From Collinsella sp. (GTDB lineage Bacteria > Actinomycetota > Coriobacteriia > Coriobacteriales > Coriobacteriaceae): 10,467 nt of DNA. The stretch spans positions 1-10,467 of the forward strand of contig JAUMMZ010000053.1 of assembly GCA_031296755.1 (NCBI GenBank), given 5' to 3'. A model generated the notes under the pieces. That model worked only from the letters and a program-made list of their open reading frames with translations. It had not been told where the DNA came from and did no database searches. The first letter of the stretch is position 1; each line of letters opens with the position of its first letter. The translations under genes and the position numbers were made by a program. Positions 1 through 5,733 of the stretch are shown here, one piece after another.

Positions 1-473
1 CCCCCGCCAAAACCGCCGCGTCCTGCCTTGGCCGTAAAGGCACGCACGACGTTCTCATCGAGCAACTCATCGGTATCGACATGCTCACGCGGAGCAGCTT
101 CTTCCACAGCAGGCACGTCAGCGGAATCCTCGACGACAAAACCCTCGACGGACTCGGCAGGCTGCTCTTGGGCATCGCGGATCTCGGCATTGATGGTATA
201 GAACGCCGGGCGCCCGTTAATGCCGCTACCCTCGATCTTGGTCACGATCTTTGCCGCGATAAGCTCATCGCGCATCGCCTTGGTGTCGCACTCCTTATCG
301 ACGGAGCGGAAAATCTGCGCCAGCGCACTCGACTTAATCTTGAGCGCCTTGCGGCAGAGCAGGTCGTAGGCAACCAGCTTGGCGCGCTCGGCAGAAAGCG
401 ACGTCTGGCTGCTCAGGCGCTCAGCCAAAGCATCGACATTGTTTTGATTATCGGAATATACCGTCTTGGCCAC
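1..473 (-). CDS. Unrecognised protein, N-terminal 157 residues; possible winged-helix domain (partial)
   Basis: I do not recognise this gene. It starts at a GTG (471-473) with a GAAAGGG ribosome binding site 5-6 bases upstream, and it runs off the left edge, so the C terminus is missing. The nearest upstream ATG (485-487) is out of frame. Residues about 12-100 look like a helical segment (start AERLSSQTSLSAERAK) followed by a turn and a likely beta-wing (KIVTKIEGSGINGRPAFYTI). This pattern suggests a winged helix-turn-helix, but that is inference from its look only. Residues about 100-145 are acidic and Ala/Pro-rich, probably a disordered linker, and the visible end turns Gly-rich (GRGGFGG). 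It is separated from cstA by the cstA terminator, so it is a separate transcription unit. It could be a DNA-binding regulator, but the missing half could change that view. Confidence 0.75.
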   Translation of the reverse strand, partial: MAKTVYSDNQNNVDALAERLSSQTSLSAERAKLVAYDLLCRKALKIKSSALAQIFRSVDKECDTKAMRDELIAAKIVTKIEGSGINGRPAFYTINAEIRDAQEQPAESVEGFVVEDSADVPAVEEAAPREHVDTDELLDENVVRAFTAKAGRGGFGG

Positions 474-485
474 GGGGCCCCTTTC

Positions 486-499
486 ATATGTACACATAT
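486..499. repeat. Short inverted repeat upstream of the left-edge gene
   Basis: ATATGT and ACATAT arms (486-491 and 494-499) flank a 2-base spacer, 12 bases upstream of the GTG start of the left-edge gene. The symmetry would suit a small operator. A weak promoter-like pair lies just upstream on the minus strand (TTGCGT at 532-537, 18-base spacer, TACCAT at 508-513), which would place the repeat near the transcription start. AT-rich 6-bp arms arise easily by chance, so this is only a candidate. Confidence 0.25.
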
Positions 500-578
500 A
501 CGTCTATATGGTACAACGCACGCCCTTATCCACGCAAAACATCTGCGAGAACACTCGAGCGTCACCCGCTTTCGCATG

Positions 579-618
579 AAAAAAAGACCGAGTCCGCGTC
601 GTTGCGGACCCGGTCTTT
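579..618 (-). terminator. Intrinsic terminator downstream of cstA
   Basis: A hairpin with arms at 583-597 and 604-618 has one mismatch (591/610) and a 6-base loop. On the minus strand it is followed by a run of seven T (585-579). It begins about 40 bases after the cstA stop codon, so it should end the cstA transcript. The other strand has no comparable T run after the hairpin. Confidence 0.85.
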
Positions 619-657
619 CCGAGTCATATGGATGAGAGATTCAACCCGTCCGACCGA

Positions 658-2547
658 CTAGGCCTTGACGGCCTCGGCGTCGGCAGGAGCCTCGGCGGCA
701 GCGGCGCGACCGTACTCGGCCTTGCCCATATCGGACCACTCGGGCTCCTCATCAGGCATGGAGCCAGCCTCCTTGCCGAAGAACTCCTTGAGGCAGTTGA
801 CGGCGACGATGAGGCCCAGGACCATCAGCAGGACGGCAAAGACGAGCTGCAGGCCCTTGGTGGCGGCGACGGAGACGGCGGCCGTGGTGGCGGTAGCCGG
901 GATGGTACCGAAGAAACCGTAGGCCTGGACGGCGGTCATGCAGCCCATGGCGCTCTGGACCAGCGAGGTGAAGGTGCAGCAGAGCAGGAAGACGACGGGC
1001 ACGTAGAGCATCCAACCCTTGCGGCCGGTGCACTTGCAGAACACGGCGAGGGTGATCATGGTCATGCCGCCGAGCAGCTGGTTGGAAGCACCAAAGAGCG
1101 GCCAGATGTTGGCATAGCCACCAAAAGCGAGGGCGAGACCGGGAAGCAGGGTGACGACCGTGGCGAACCAGGGGTTGCCGAGGACCTTCATGTAGCCGGC
1201 CTTGGACTCGATGGCCAGGGCGTCGTTGGTCTGGGCAAAGAACTCGGAGAACGAGGTGCGGGCGATGCGGGCGACGGCGTCGAGCGAGGTCAGGGCCAGA
1301 GCGGAAACATTCATGGTCATGAAGACGGTAGCGAGCGTGCCGTCAACACCGAAGGCCTGCATACCGCGGGAGATGCCAGCGGCGAAGATCTGGAACGGGG
1401 TGGAAGCGACACCGGCGTTGAGGGCGCCGGTACCGGCGGTGTTCATATCGGAGAACATGATGCCGGCAACGATGATGGCAAGGATGCCGACGAAGGACTC
1501 GACGATCATTGCGCCGTAACCGACCTTGACGGCGTCCTGCTCCTTCTCGACCTGCTTGGAAGAGGTGCCGGAAGAAACGAGGCTGTGGAAACCGGAGAGA
1601 GCACCGCAAGCGACGGAGACGAACAGGACCGGGAACATCATGCCGGAGGCAGTGGAGAAGCCGGTGAAGACCGGAGCGGTGATAGTGGCCTGACCGTTGA
1701 CGCCCAGGACGACGATGCCGAGGACAGCGCAGACGATCATGACGATCATCATGATGGAAGTGAGGTAGTCACGCGGGGTCTTGAGCATCTGGATGGGCAT
1801 AGCGCCAGCGAAGACCAGGTAGACCATGACGACGGCGAACCACTGGAACTTATCCAGGTAGACCGGGAACTGCATTCCGACGGCGAACATGAGAACCATG
1901 AGGACAACGCCGGTGACGAACTCGGCAGCGCCGGTGAGGTTGAACTTCTTCTGGGCCCAACCAAAGGCGATAGCGACGAAGGTGAACAGGATGGAAATGG
2001 TACCAGCGCAGCCGGCGGCATAGGACTTGGTGAAGTCGATGGCACCGGTAGCAGCACCAGAAGCGTCAACGGCCGGGGTGAACATGAACGTCTTGCAGAC
2101 CATGTCGGTGAAAGCGGCGATGACGATGATGCAGAACAGCCAGCAGAACAGCAGGAACAGGCGACGGCCGGTCTTGCCGATGTACTTCTCGATGAGCTGA
2201 GCGAGCGACTTGCCGTTGTTCTTCATCGAAGCGTACAGGGCACCAAAGTCGTGGACGGCACCAAAGAAGATGCCGCCGACGAGGACCCAGAGCACGACGG
2301 GCAGCCAGCCAAAGGCCATGGCGACGATCGTACCCGTAACAGGGCCAGCACCGCAGATCGAGCTGAACTGGTGCGAGAACGCGGTGAAGGCGGAGACGGG
2401 CGAGAAGCTGTTGCCGTCCTTCATGCGCTTGGCCGGCGTGAGGGCCTCTTTGTCAACGCCCCACTTGTTGGCCAGCCAGCGGCCGTAGCCCAGATAGCCG
2501 CAGGCGAGCACCGCCGCGGCCACAACCATGAGCAAAACTCCGTTCAT
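658..2547 (-). CDS. cstA: CstA-family carbon starvation protein (peptide or pyruvate-type transporter)
   Basis: The product is a 629-residue polytopic inner-membrane protein of the CstA family. In E. coli, members of the family (CstA, BtsT/YjiY) take up peptides or pyruvate. Which substrate applies here cannot be read from the sequence. The protein has an N-terminal membrane segment (residues about 3-24), the family-typical stretches GNSFSPVSAFTAFSHQFSSI (45-64), CGAGPVTGTIVA (65-76) and FFGAVHDFGALYASM (94-108), a polar loop SSGTSSKQVEKEQDAVKVGY, and many further hydrophobic segments. It ends in an acidic, Ala-rich tail of about 40 residues. It is shorter than the roughly 700-residue E. coli proteins but within the range of Gram-positive homologues. 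The ATG start is fixed by an AGGAGG at 2555-2560 with 7-base spacing. It appears monocistronic. Its upstream leader contains an intrinsic terminator and alternative hairpins, so expression is probably set by transcription attenuation. Confidence 0.93.
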   Translation of the reverse strand: MNGVLLMVVAAAVLACGYLGYGRWLANKWGVDKEALTPAKRMKDGNSFSPVSAFTAFSHQFSSICGAGPVTGTIVAMAFGWLPVVLWVLVGGIFFGAVHDFGALYASMKNNGKSLAQLIEKYIGKTGRRLFLLFCWLFCIIVIAAFTDMVCKTFMFTPAVDASGAATGAIDFTKSYAAGCAGTISILFTFVAIAFGWAQKKFNLTGAAEFVTGVVLMVLMFAVGMQFPVYLDKFQWFAVVMVYLVFAGAMPIQMLKTPRDYLTSIMMIVMIVCAVLGIVVLGVNGQATITAPVFTGFSTASGMMFPVLFVSVACGALSGFHSLVSSGTSSKQVEKEQDAVKVGYGAMIVESFVGILAIIVAGIMFSDMNTAGTGALNAGVASTPFQIFAAGISRGMQAFGVDGTLATVFMTMNVSALALTSLDAVARIARTSFSEFFAQTNDALAIESKAGYMKVLGNPWFATVVTLLPGLALAFGGYANIWPLFGASNQLLGGMTMITLAVFCKCTGRKGWMLYVPVVFLLCCTFTSLVQSAMGCMTAVQAYGFFGTIPATATTAAVSVAATKGLQLVFAVLLMVLGLIVAVNCLKEFFGKEAGSMPDEEPEWSDMGKAEYGRAAAAEAPADAEAVKA

Positions 2548-2582
2548 TACATTTCCTCCTCTAAAAAGAACTTCCTAGACAT

Positions 2583-2621
2583 AAAAAATGAGGGCCGTCG
2601 GTTGCGCTCGACGGCCCTCAT
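2583..2621 (-). terminator. Intrinsic terminator inside the cstA leader (attenuator)
   Basis: Perfect 13-bp arms (2588-2600 and 2609-2621) enclose an 8-base loop. On the minus strand they are followed directly by six T (2588-2583, overlapping the stem base). The T run lies only about 22 bases upstream of the cstA AGGAGG. The nearest minus-strand gene upstream ends at 3349, more than 700 bases away, and a good promoter lies between. The hairpin is therefore best read as a conditional terminator in the cstA leader rather than the end of the preceding operon. The opposite strand lacks a T run after the stem. Confidence 0.8.
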
Positions 2622-2672
2622 CTTCATCAGCCGCCCGTTATCGTACGGGCTAGCTGTATGTGCTAACCCGCA

Positions 2673-2717
2673 TCAGATAATTACTACGCTGATAATGTTT
2701 AGCTGATGCGTGAACAT
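2673..2717 (-). CDS. Candidate cstA leader peptide, 14 residues, Ile/Val-rich end
   Basis: The short reading frame MFTHQLNIISVVII lies wholly inside the cstA leader. Six of its last seven residues are Ile or Val (ATT ATC AGC GTA GTA ATT ATC, then TGA), as in leader peptides that sense branched-chain amino-acid supply. An AAGAGGA Shine-Dalgarno-like stretch lies at 2728-2734, 10 bases before the ATG. An in-frame ATG at 2739-2741 would add eight residues but has a poor binding site that is partly held in a hairpin. The frame overlaps both arms of the CGCATCAG/CTGATGCG pairing: His-Gln codons form the first arm, and the last base of the final Ile codon plus the stop begin the second. A ribosome stalled on the Ile/Val codons would therefore free the second arm. 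Frames this short also occur by chance, so this rests on composition and position. Confidence 0.45.
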   Translation of the reverse strand: MFTHQLNIISVVII

Positions 2718-2741
2718 GTCTAAGAAATCCTCTTCAATCAT

Positions 2742-2770
2742 GATGTGAACGATCCGTGCGTGTTCACATC
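2742..2770. repeat. Perfect 9-bp inverted repeat at the start of the cstA leader
   Basis: GATGTGAAC (2742-2750) and GTTCACATC (2762-2770) are exact reverse complements separated by 11 bases. The repeat begins about 12 bases after the predicted cstA transcription start. It could be a 5' stabilising hairpin in the RNA. As DNA it could be an operator, because its half-sites are centred 20 bp apart, close to two helical turns. The sequence does not decide between these. Confidence 0.6.
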
Positions 2771-2788
2771 CCCCAGTGGTTGAAAAGG

Positions 2789-2817
2789 AGTATGAAACTT
2801 TAGTTACCTAAAGTCAA
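2789..2817 (-). promoter_or_regulatory. cstA promoter
   Basis: TTGACT (2817-2812) and CATACT (2794-2789) on the minus strand are separated by 17 bases, a near-consensus arrangement for the main sigma factor. Just upstream, 2818-2860 is very A/T-rich with A and T runs, like an UP element. The predicted start of transcription is near 2781, giving a leader of roughly 235 nt before the cstA ATG. There is no competing gene between this promoter and cstA. Confidence 0.6.
2797..2814. promoter_or_regulatory. 18-bp operator-like palindrome inside the cstA promoter
   Basis: ACTTTAG and CTAAAGT (2797-2803 and 2808-2814) form a perfect 7-bp inverted repeat around a 4-base centre. The repeat sits between the -35 and -10 elements and overlaps the end of the -35. 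A protein bound there would block RNA polymerase, so a repressor site is the natural reading. The TTTAG...CTAAA look loosely recalls DtxR/MntR-family boxes, but that similarity is weak and I do not assign a regulator. Confidence 0.5.
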
Positions 2818-2910
2818 CGCAAATATGTAATGAATTTTCAACTTTTTTTGAATTTCTCGGTACAAAACGCCATTGACCTCGGACTTTACCCCACGACAGT
2901 TTTTGCATGA

Positions 2911-3068
2911 GAGATGCCCCTCGGGAGCGGGCGGGCGTATGCAAGGTTTCCTGCTCTACAGTCCTGCGCAAGACGGAAAGCACATTAAGTGCTTTCCTTT
3001 GCGTGCGGAACTCGCGATAAAGTTCATATGCGCCGCCCGGCTCCCGCGGCTCTCAGGGGCTCCCATCC
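2911..3068 (+). repeat. Palindromic intergenic element, copy 1
   Basis: This is a long imperfect palindrome. At its centre is a hairpin with 9-bp arms GGAAAGCAC / GTGCTTTCC (2975-2983, 2989-2997) and loop ATTAA. On either side are a 32-base (2943-2974) and a 24-base (2998-3021) flank that are partly complementary to each other. Outer G/C-rich arms around 2920-2940 and 3022-3060 extend the palindrome imperfectly. The 79-base core (2943-3021) recurs in inverted orientation at 3232-3310. There is no transposase and no clear reading frame. It may be a non-autonomous mobile palindrome or a structured RNA. Outer borders are approximate. Confidence 0.75.
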
Positions 3069-3072
3069 CAAA

Positions 3073-3091
3073 TGCGGAGCAAAGCTCCGCA
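3073..3091. repeat. Small hairpin between the two palindromic elements
   Basis: TGCGGAGC (3073-3080) and GCTCCGCA (3084-3091) are exact reverse complements with loop AAA. On the plus strand a T-rich stretch (TTTTTCTTTC, 3099-3108) begins only 7 bases after the stem. That is too far for a typical intrinsic terminator, and no plus-strand gene precedes it. The rest of 3092-3201 shows nothing I can identify. Confidence 0.45.
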
Positions 3092-3201
3092 CACCAACTT
3101 TTTCTTTCAGCTAAAGAACGCCGAAAATTCGACGCTGGCTTGTTAACCTTGTTGGACGTTGTCGACGCCAATCCGGCTCAGAAGCCGCATCGATACAGAA
3201 A

Positions 3202-3335
3202 GGTCCCCGGACGGAGGGGCCGGATATAAGGTTTATCGCGAGTTCCGTACGCAAAGAAGGCCACTTAATGTGGCCTTCGTCTTGCGCAGGACTGTAGAGC
3301 AGGAAACCTTATATCCGGCCCCTCCGTCCGGGGAC
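3202..3335 (-). repeat. Palindromic intergenic element, copy 2, with perfect 33-bp outer arms
   Basis: The outer arms 3202-3234 and 3303-3335 are exact reverse complements over 33 bases. Inside, on the minus strand, lies the same core as copy 1. The 32-base flank (3310-3279) is identical to copy 1 and the 24-base flank (3255-3232) differs at one base. The apical stem has arms GAAGGCCAC / GTGGCCTTC with loop ATTAA. It differs from copy 1 at four of nine base pairs, and every change is matched on the other arm. The element begins 14 bases beyond the end of the tsaB-rimI-tsaD gene, so it should form a very stable hairpin at the 3' end of that operon's transcript. Only a weak T-rich stretch (TTTCTGT) follows on the minus strand, so terminator activity is possible but not shown. 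Confidence 0.8.
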
Positions 3336-3348
3336 CGCGCCGTACCAG

Positions 3349-5733
3349 CTACAGCGTCATGTTCGGATCGGCGTCGACGTCGAACGGCGAGATTTCACCT
3401 CGGTCGAATTTACGGCGGGCGACCTCCGCGATCATGGCTGCGTTATCGGTACAGGCAGACAAGGGCGGCACCGTTACGCGAATCCCCTGACGCCCAAGCT
3501 TCTTGATCATCATCTCGCGCAGATGCGGGTTGGCCGAGACGCCGCCGCCGATGCAGTATTCCTTGCATCCGGTAGCGTGCAATGCGTTTTTGGCCTTCTT
3601 GTACTGCACGTCAAAGACAGCTGCCTCAAACGAAGCTGCCAGATCGGGCAGGTGAATCGTGCGCCCGGCCTTGGTCTCCTGCTCGATGTAGAGCGTCACG
3701 GCCGTTTTAAGGCCCGAAAGCGAGAAACGATAGTCTCCCCTGCTGTTGAGCGCACGGGGGAAATCAATCGCGCGGGGATTGCCTGTCTCGGCCAGCTTGG
3801 AAATGATGGGGCCACCGGGATAGCCCAGGCCCAGCGCCTTGGCCACCTTGTCGAAGGCCTCGCCCACGGCGTCGTCGAGCGTCTCACCGAGCACCTCGTA
3901 GTCGCCCCACGCCTTCACGTGCACGAGCATGGTGTGCCCGCCCGAGACAAGCGTGAAGATGAACGGCGGCTTGAGGTCGGGCTGCGCCAACAGGTTGGCA
4001 AACAGGTGCCCCTCCAGATGGTTGACGCATACGAGCGGCTTGCCGGCAGCGTAGGCAAAGCCTTTGGCAAAGGCAACGCCCACCACGAGGGCGCCCACCA
4101 GGCCCGGACCCTGTGTCACGCCCACGGCGGCAAGCTCGCTGGGGGCAATGGCTCCACCCTCAAGACCAAGCGATGCTGCGGCATCCTCGAGCGCCGCATC
4201 CACGACACTCACAATCACCTCAACGTGTTTGCGCGAGGCGATCTCGGGCACCACGCCGCCAAAGCGGGCATGAAAATCAATCTGTGTCGACACCTGGTTG
4301 GCCAGCATATTGCCATCCGCATCGATAATCGCCACGGCCGTCTCGTCGCAGGAACTCTCGATAGCGAGCACTAGGCGGCGGCGCTCAATTTCGGCACGCT
4401 CCCCCTCGGAGCGCCCAGGCGCAGGCAGCGGCCATACGCGCTGCTCTGCCGCCGTCGGCTCGGGCGAAGCATTGTCGACCGGAAGCACGAGGGGCAGCGG
4501 AGCCGTCATGACGATGGCATCCTTGCCGGCACCATAGTAGCCGCGGCGACGGCCAGCCTCGGTAAAGCCCAGAGCGTTATAAAGCGCAATCGCTCCCTCG
4601 TTGCCGTCCTCGACCTCGAGCGAAGCCGTGGTGCAGCCGAGCATCTGGGCATCATAGCTCACGTGCGACAGCAGTTTGCGGGCAATGCCCTCACGGCGAT
4701 GTACCGGGTCGACGGCGACATCCAGAATCTGCACATCACCGTCCACGACCATACCGCCGGCAAGGCCCAGCAGCTTGCCGTCGTCGTGTGCTACCCACCA
4801 ACTACGCGGCACAGCGACGTCCTCGCCCAGTTCGGACAGGAACATGCCCGGCGTCCACGCCTCGTGTCCGGCACCTTCAAAGCAGGCAGCCTCCAGCGCG
4901 CTCGCGCCCTCGGCATCCGCCGCGCCCATGGGACGGAACTGCAGATGACGACCGGCGAGCTCATCGGCAACGCCCGTAATTTCACTCTGCGCACTCTCGG
5001 CAAGACCAAGACGCTTGCGCTCGTTTTCCTCGGCATCCGAAAGGCGCGTGTAAATCGGCAGGACGCGAGCCGGATCGCCGTCACCCGCAGCGTGCGCGAG
5101 CAGCAAGCCCTCGCCCGAAGGCCACCACAGGTCGCGCTCCACGCAGCGGGCGGTCTCGTCCTCACCCAGCAGCTTGCCATAGCGCACGAGACCGTCACCG
5201 GTCAGCTGAACCTGGTCCCAGTCCGCCGCTTGGCGCCACTCATCGAGCGCCACGGCGGTCTTGACCACGTGTTCGCGCTCAAATTGGCGCTCGGGACCCT
5301 CATCGACCAGCATATACAGCGCCGGATATACCTCACCGCGCATAGCATCGGCCAAGATACCAAGCTTGCCGCGCACGCCAGCCTTCCACGCCGTCCAAGC
5401 GCAAGCGTCGAGCGTCGACACGCCCAGCAGCGGAACATTGGCACCACGCGCGAGGCCCTTGGCAGTGGAGATGCCGATACGCACACCCGTAAACGACCCC
5501 GGGCCGCGGCCGACCACGTAGTAACCAACATCGCTGCGATCCAGACCGGCTTGAGCCAGCACGCCATCAACGGTATTCACGAGCTCAACGTTGGCGTGGC
5601 GGCGACACATGTGGTCGCCACTCACGAGCTTCGTCTCGCCCGTCTGTCCATCAATCCAGCTTGCCGCGCAGGCAAGCATGTCGGTCGAGGTATCGAGCGC
5701 CACCACCAGCGCGTTGTCGTTATGCAAGCTCAT
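3349..5733 (-). CDS. tsaB-rimI-tsaD: TsaB-RimI-TsaD fusion: tRNA t6A threonylcarbamoyl transfer plus N-acetyltransferase
   Basis: The 794-residue product joins three proteins. Residues about 8-240 are TsaB, the dimerisation partner of TsaD (DTSTDM near 14; GRGPGSFTGVRIGISTAKGLA at 75-95). Residues about 262-415 are a GNAT acetyltransferase of the RimI type, with the acetyl-CoA loop in VDPVHRREGIARKLL and the motif EGAIALYNALGF; RimI acetylates ribosomal protein S18. After a Pro/Ala/Glu-rich linker, residues about 453-794 are TsaD, which transfers threonylcarbamoyl to A37 of ANN-decoding tRNAs. The TsaD metal ligands are visible (HLEGH, H572 and H576; D763 in CTDNAAM), as are VSGGHTMLV and GGGVSANPH. 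I chose the ATG at 5733 over a TTG at 5751: AAGG lies 9 bases before the ATG, while the TTG has no well-placed site. The start overlaps the tsaE end by 14 bases, implying translational coupling. All three domains look intact. Confidence 0.93.
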   Translation of the reverse strand: MSLHNDNALVVALDTSTDMLACAASWIDGQTGETKLVSGDHMCRRHANVELVNTVDGVLAQAGLDRSDVGYYVVGRGPGSFTGVRIGISTAKGLARGANVPLLGVSTLDACAWTAWKAGVRGKLGILADAMRGEVYPALYMLVDEGPERQFEREHVVKTAVALDEWRQAADWDQVQLTGDGLVRYGKLLGEDETARCVERDLWWPSGEGLLLAHAAGDGDPARVLPIYTRLSDAEENERKRLGLAESAQSEITGVADELAGRHLQFRPMGAADAEGASALEAACFEGAGHEAWTPGMFLSELGEDVAVPRSWWVAHDDGKLLGLAGGMVVDGDVQILDVAVDPVHRREGIARKLLSHVSYDAQMLGCTTASLEVEDGNEGAIALYNALGFTEAGRRRGYYGAGKDAIVMTAPLPLVLPVDNASPEPTAAEQRVWPLPAPGRSEGERAEIERRRLVLAIESSCDETAVAIIDADGNMLANQVSTQIDFHARFGGVVPEIASRKHVEVIVSVVDAALEDAAASLGLEGGAIAPSELAAVGVTQGPGLVGALVVGVAFAKGFAYAAGKPLVCVNHLEGHLFANLLAQPDLKPPFIFTLVSGGHTMLVHVKAWGDYEVLGETLDDAVGEAFDKVAKALGLGYPGGPIISKLAETGNPRAIDFPRALNSRGDYRFSLSGLKTAVTLYIEQETKAGRTIHLPDLAASFEAAVFDVQYKKAKNALHATGCKEYCIGGGVSANPHLREMMIKKLGRQGIRVTVPPLSACTDNAAMIAEVARRKFDRGEISPFDVDADPNMTL

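Larger units (their letters stand above)
2588..2782 (-). promoter_or_regulatory. Structured cstA 5' leader with mutually exclusive hairpins (candidate attenuator)
   Basis: On the minus strand the leader holds, in order: a hairpin with 9-bp perfect arms (2770-2762 with 2750-2742); a pairing of CGCATCAG (2710-2703) with CTGATGCG (2676-2669); a 9-bp stem with one G-U pair (2670-2662 with 2654-2646); a 6-bp stem GCCCGT/ACGGGC (2650-2645 with 2638-2633); and the terminator. The second and third pairings share two bases. The third and fourth share five, so they cannot form together. CATCAGC (2708-2702) can also pair with GCTGATG (2631-2625) just before the terminator. Nested, competing stems ahead of a terminator and a ribosome binding site are the usual design of a cis-acting regulatory leader. 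I see no T-box core or other riboswitch consensus I recognise, and I cannot identify a clear antiterminator that breaks the terminator stem. Confidence 0.6.

Noticed and set aside
487..516. Promoter TTGTAC / TACATA for the left-edge gene
   Set aside because: The predicted start of transcription (near 480) would fall inside or after the ribosome binding site, so it could not give a normal translated message.
81..635. 184-codon plus-strand frame at the left edge
   Set aside because: Antisense to the left-edge gene and running through the cstA terminator hairpin; no ribosome binding site.
628..2706. 692-codon open frame on the plus strand, opposite cstA
   Set aside because: It is a shadow of cstA. 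Its translation is an unnatural Gly/Asp/Glu/His-rich string, it has no ribosome binding site, and the minus-strand cstA product is clearly a real membrane protein.
2743..2769. CRP-like site TGTGA...TCACA
   Set aside because: The half-sites are separated by 17 bases rather than the 6 of a CRP site, so the resemblance is superficial.
2548..2790. T-box or known riboswitch ahead of cstA
   Set aside because: I looked for the T-box AGGGTGGNACCGCG core and for GEMM-like signatures and saw none. The structure is better described as an unclassified attenuator.
2956..3171. 71-codon frame on the minus strand in the intergenic region
   Set aside because: It runs through palindromic element copy 1 and the small hairpin. 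It has no ribosome binding site and looks like no protein I know; the palindrome explains the sequence.
2911..3335. CRISPR array or insertion sequence
   Set aside because: Only two copies, in inverted orientation, with no regular spacers and no transposase-coding sequence.
3159..3506. 115-codon plus-strand frame spanning copy 2 and the 3' end of tsaD
   Set aside because: It crosses a perfect hairpin and then the antisense of a well-supported tsaD domain; no ribosome binding site and low-complexity Arg-rich translation.
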